A stretch of DNA of 5,840 nucleotides from Bacteroidales bacterium UBA1064 (GTDB lineage Bacteria; Bacteroidota; Bacteroidia; Bacteroidales; Tenuifilaceae). Positions within the stretch are counted from its first letter, which is position 1, and each line of letters starts with the position of its first letter. A program made the position numbers and the translations under genes. This document shows positions 5,633 through 5,840 of this stretch, piece after piece. The notes beneath the pieces were generated by a model. The model was not told the origin of the DNA. It saw nothing but the letters and a program-made list of their open reading frames with translations, and did no database searches. The DNA is taken from positions 1 to 5,840 of the forward strand of contig DCDD01000205.1 in NCBI GenBank assembly GCA_002316235.1, read 5' to 3'.

Positions 5633-5840
5633 ATGGGCAAAGATACAGCAAAGAATTTAGCCAGTCAGCCGGTTTTTAAACAGGTTATGAAAATTCTTCC
5701 GAGAGAGCAATTTGATATTGTAGTGAGGCAGTGCGGCAGCGACTGCTGCTACAAGTCCTTTTTTTCATGGGATCAGCTGGTGGTGATGCTATTCGGGATT
5801 TTTTCCCGCTGCGATTCGATGGGCGAAGTATGTGATGGGA
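5633..5840 (+). CDS. IS4-family transposase, N-terminal DUF4372 part, cut by window edge
   Basis: From ATG at 5633 the frame is open for 69 codons to the window end. The segment LASQPVFKQVMKILPREQFD, then SCWDQL-like FFSWDQLVVMLFGIFSRCDS and MGEVCDG, matches the DUF4372 domain found at the N terminus of many IS4-family transposases, including those common in Bacteroidota. These enzymes cut and paste an insertion sequence using a DDE active site, which would lie downstream of the window and is not seen here. The start is supported by the position of the domain, which normally begins within a few residues of the N terminus. There is no strong Shine-Dalgarno, but an A-rich leader precedes it. 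Whether the element is intact cannot be judged. Confidence 0.85.
   Translation, partial: MGKDTAKNLASQPVFKQVMKILPREQFDIVVRQCGSDCCYKSFFSWDQLVVMLFGIFSRCDSMGEVCDG

Noticed and set aside
1..5840. CRISPR arrays, riboswitches, toxin-antitoxin pairs or defence genes
   Set aside because: No regularly spaced repeats, known aptamer motifs or small paired genes of these kinds were seen on either strand.

Overview
The window looks like chromosomal DNA from a member of the Bacteroidota, probably near the order Bacteroidales. Several signs point that way. LysRS has the long form with a C-terminal extension. Candidate promoters match the Bacteroidota -7 box TAnnTTTG. The coding starts lack clear Shine-Dalgarno sites. 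The tRNA gene does not encode CCA, and the right edge carries a DUF4372-type IS4-family transposase. This placement comes from recognising families by eye, not from a database search.

Left part, 1 to about 1640, is AT-rich. It holds the lipoprotein diacylglyceryl transferase gene lgt on the minus strand, with its 3' end cut by the window edge. Upstream of lgt, in the same orientation, is a small lipoprotein gene broken by one frameshift and one in-frame stop. It is not a complete reading frame and would be missed by simple ORF calling. Lgt attaches the lipid to lipobox cysteines, so the dead neighbour would have encoded one of its substrates. A tRNA-His(GUG) gene on the minus strand, with its own terminator, sits near the composition change.

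Middle part, about 1840 to 5090, is near 50% G+C. It holds a polytopic membrane protein of the polysaccharide flippase (Wzx/MVF-like) type on the plus strand. Facing it on the minus strand is a complete class II lysyl-tRNA synthetase (lysS). The two converge with a 72-base gap and no clear terminator.

Right part, 5100 to 5840, is an accessory strip. It holds what looks like the 3' end of a group II intron (domains V and VI, plus strand) without its 5' part. About 170 bases further on is the start of a DUF4372/IS4-family transposase that runs off the edge. The space upstream of lysS seems to have received mobile DNA more than once.

I did not find evidence for a new multi-gene system. The most informative items are the broken lipoprotein, the intron tail and the composition step around tRNA-His.
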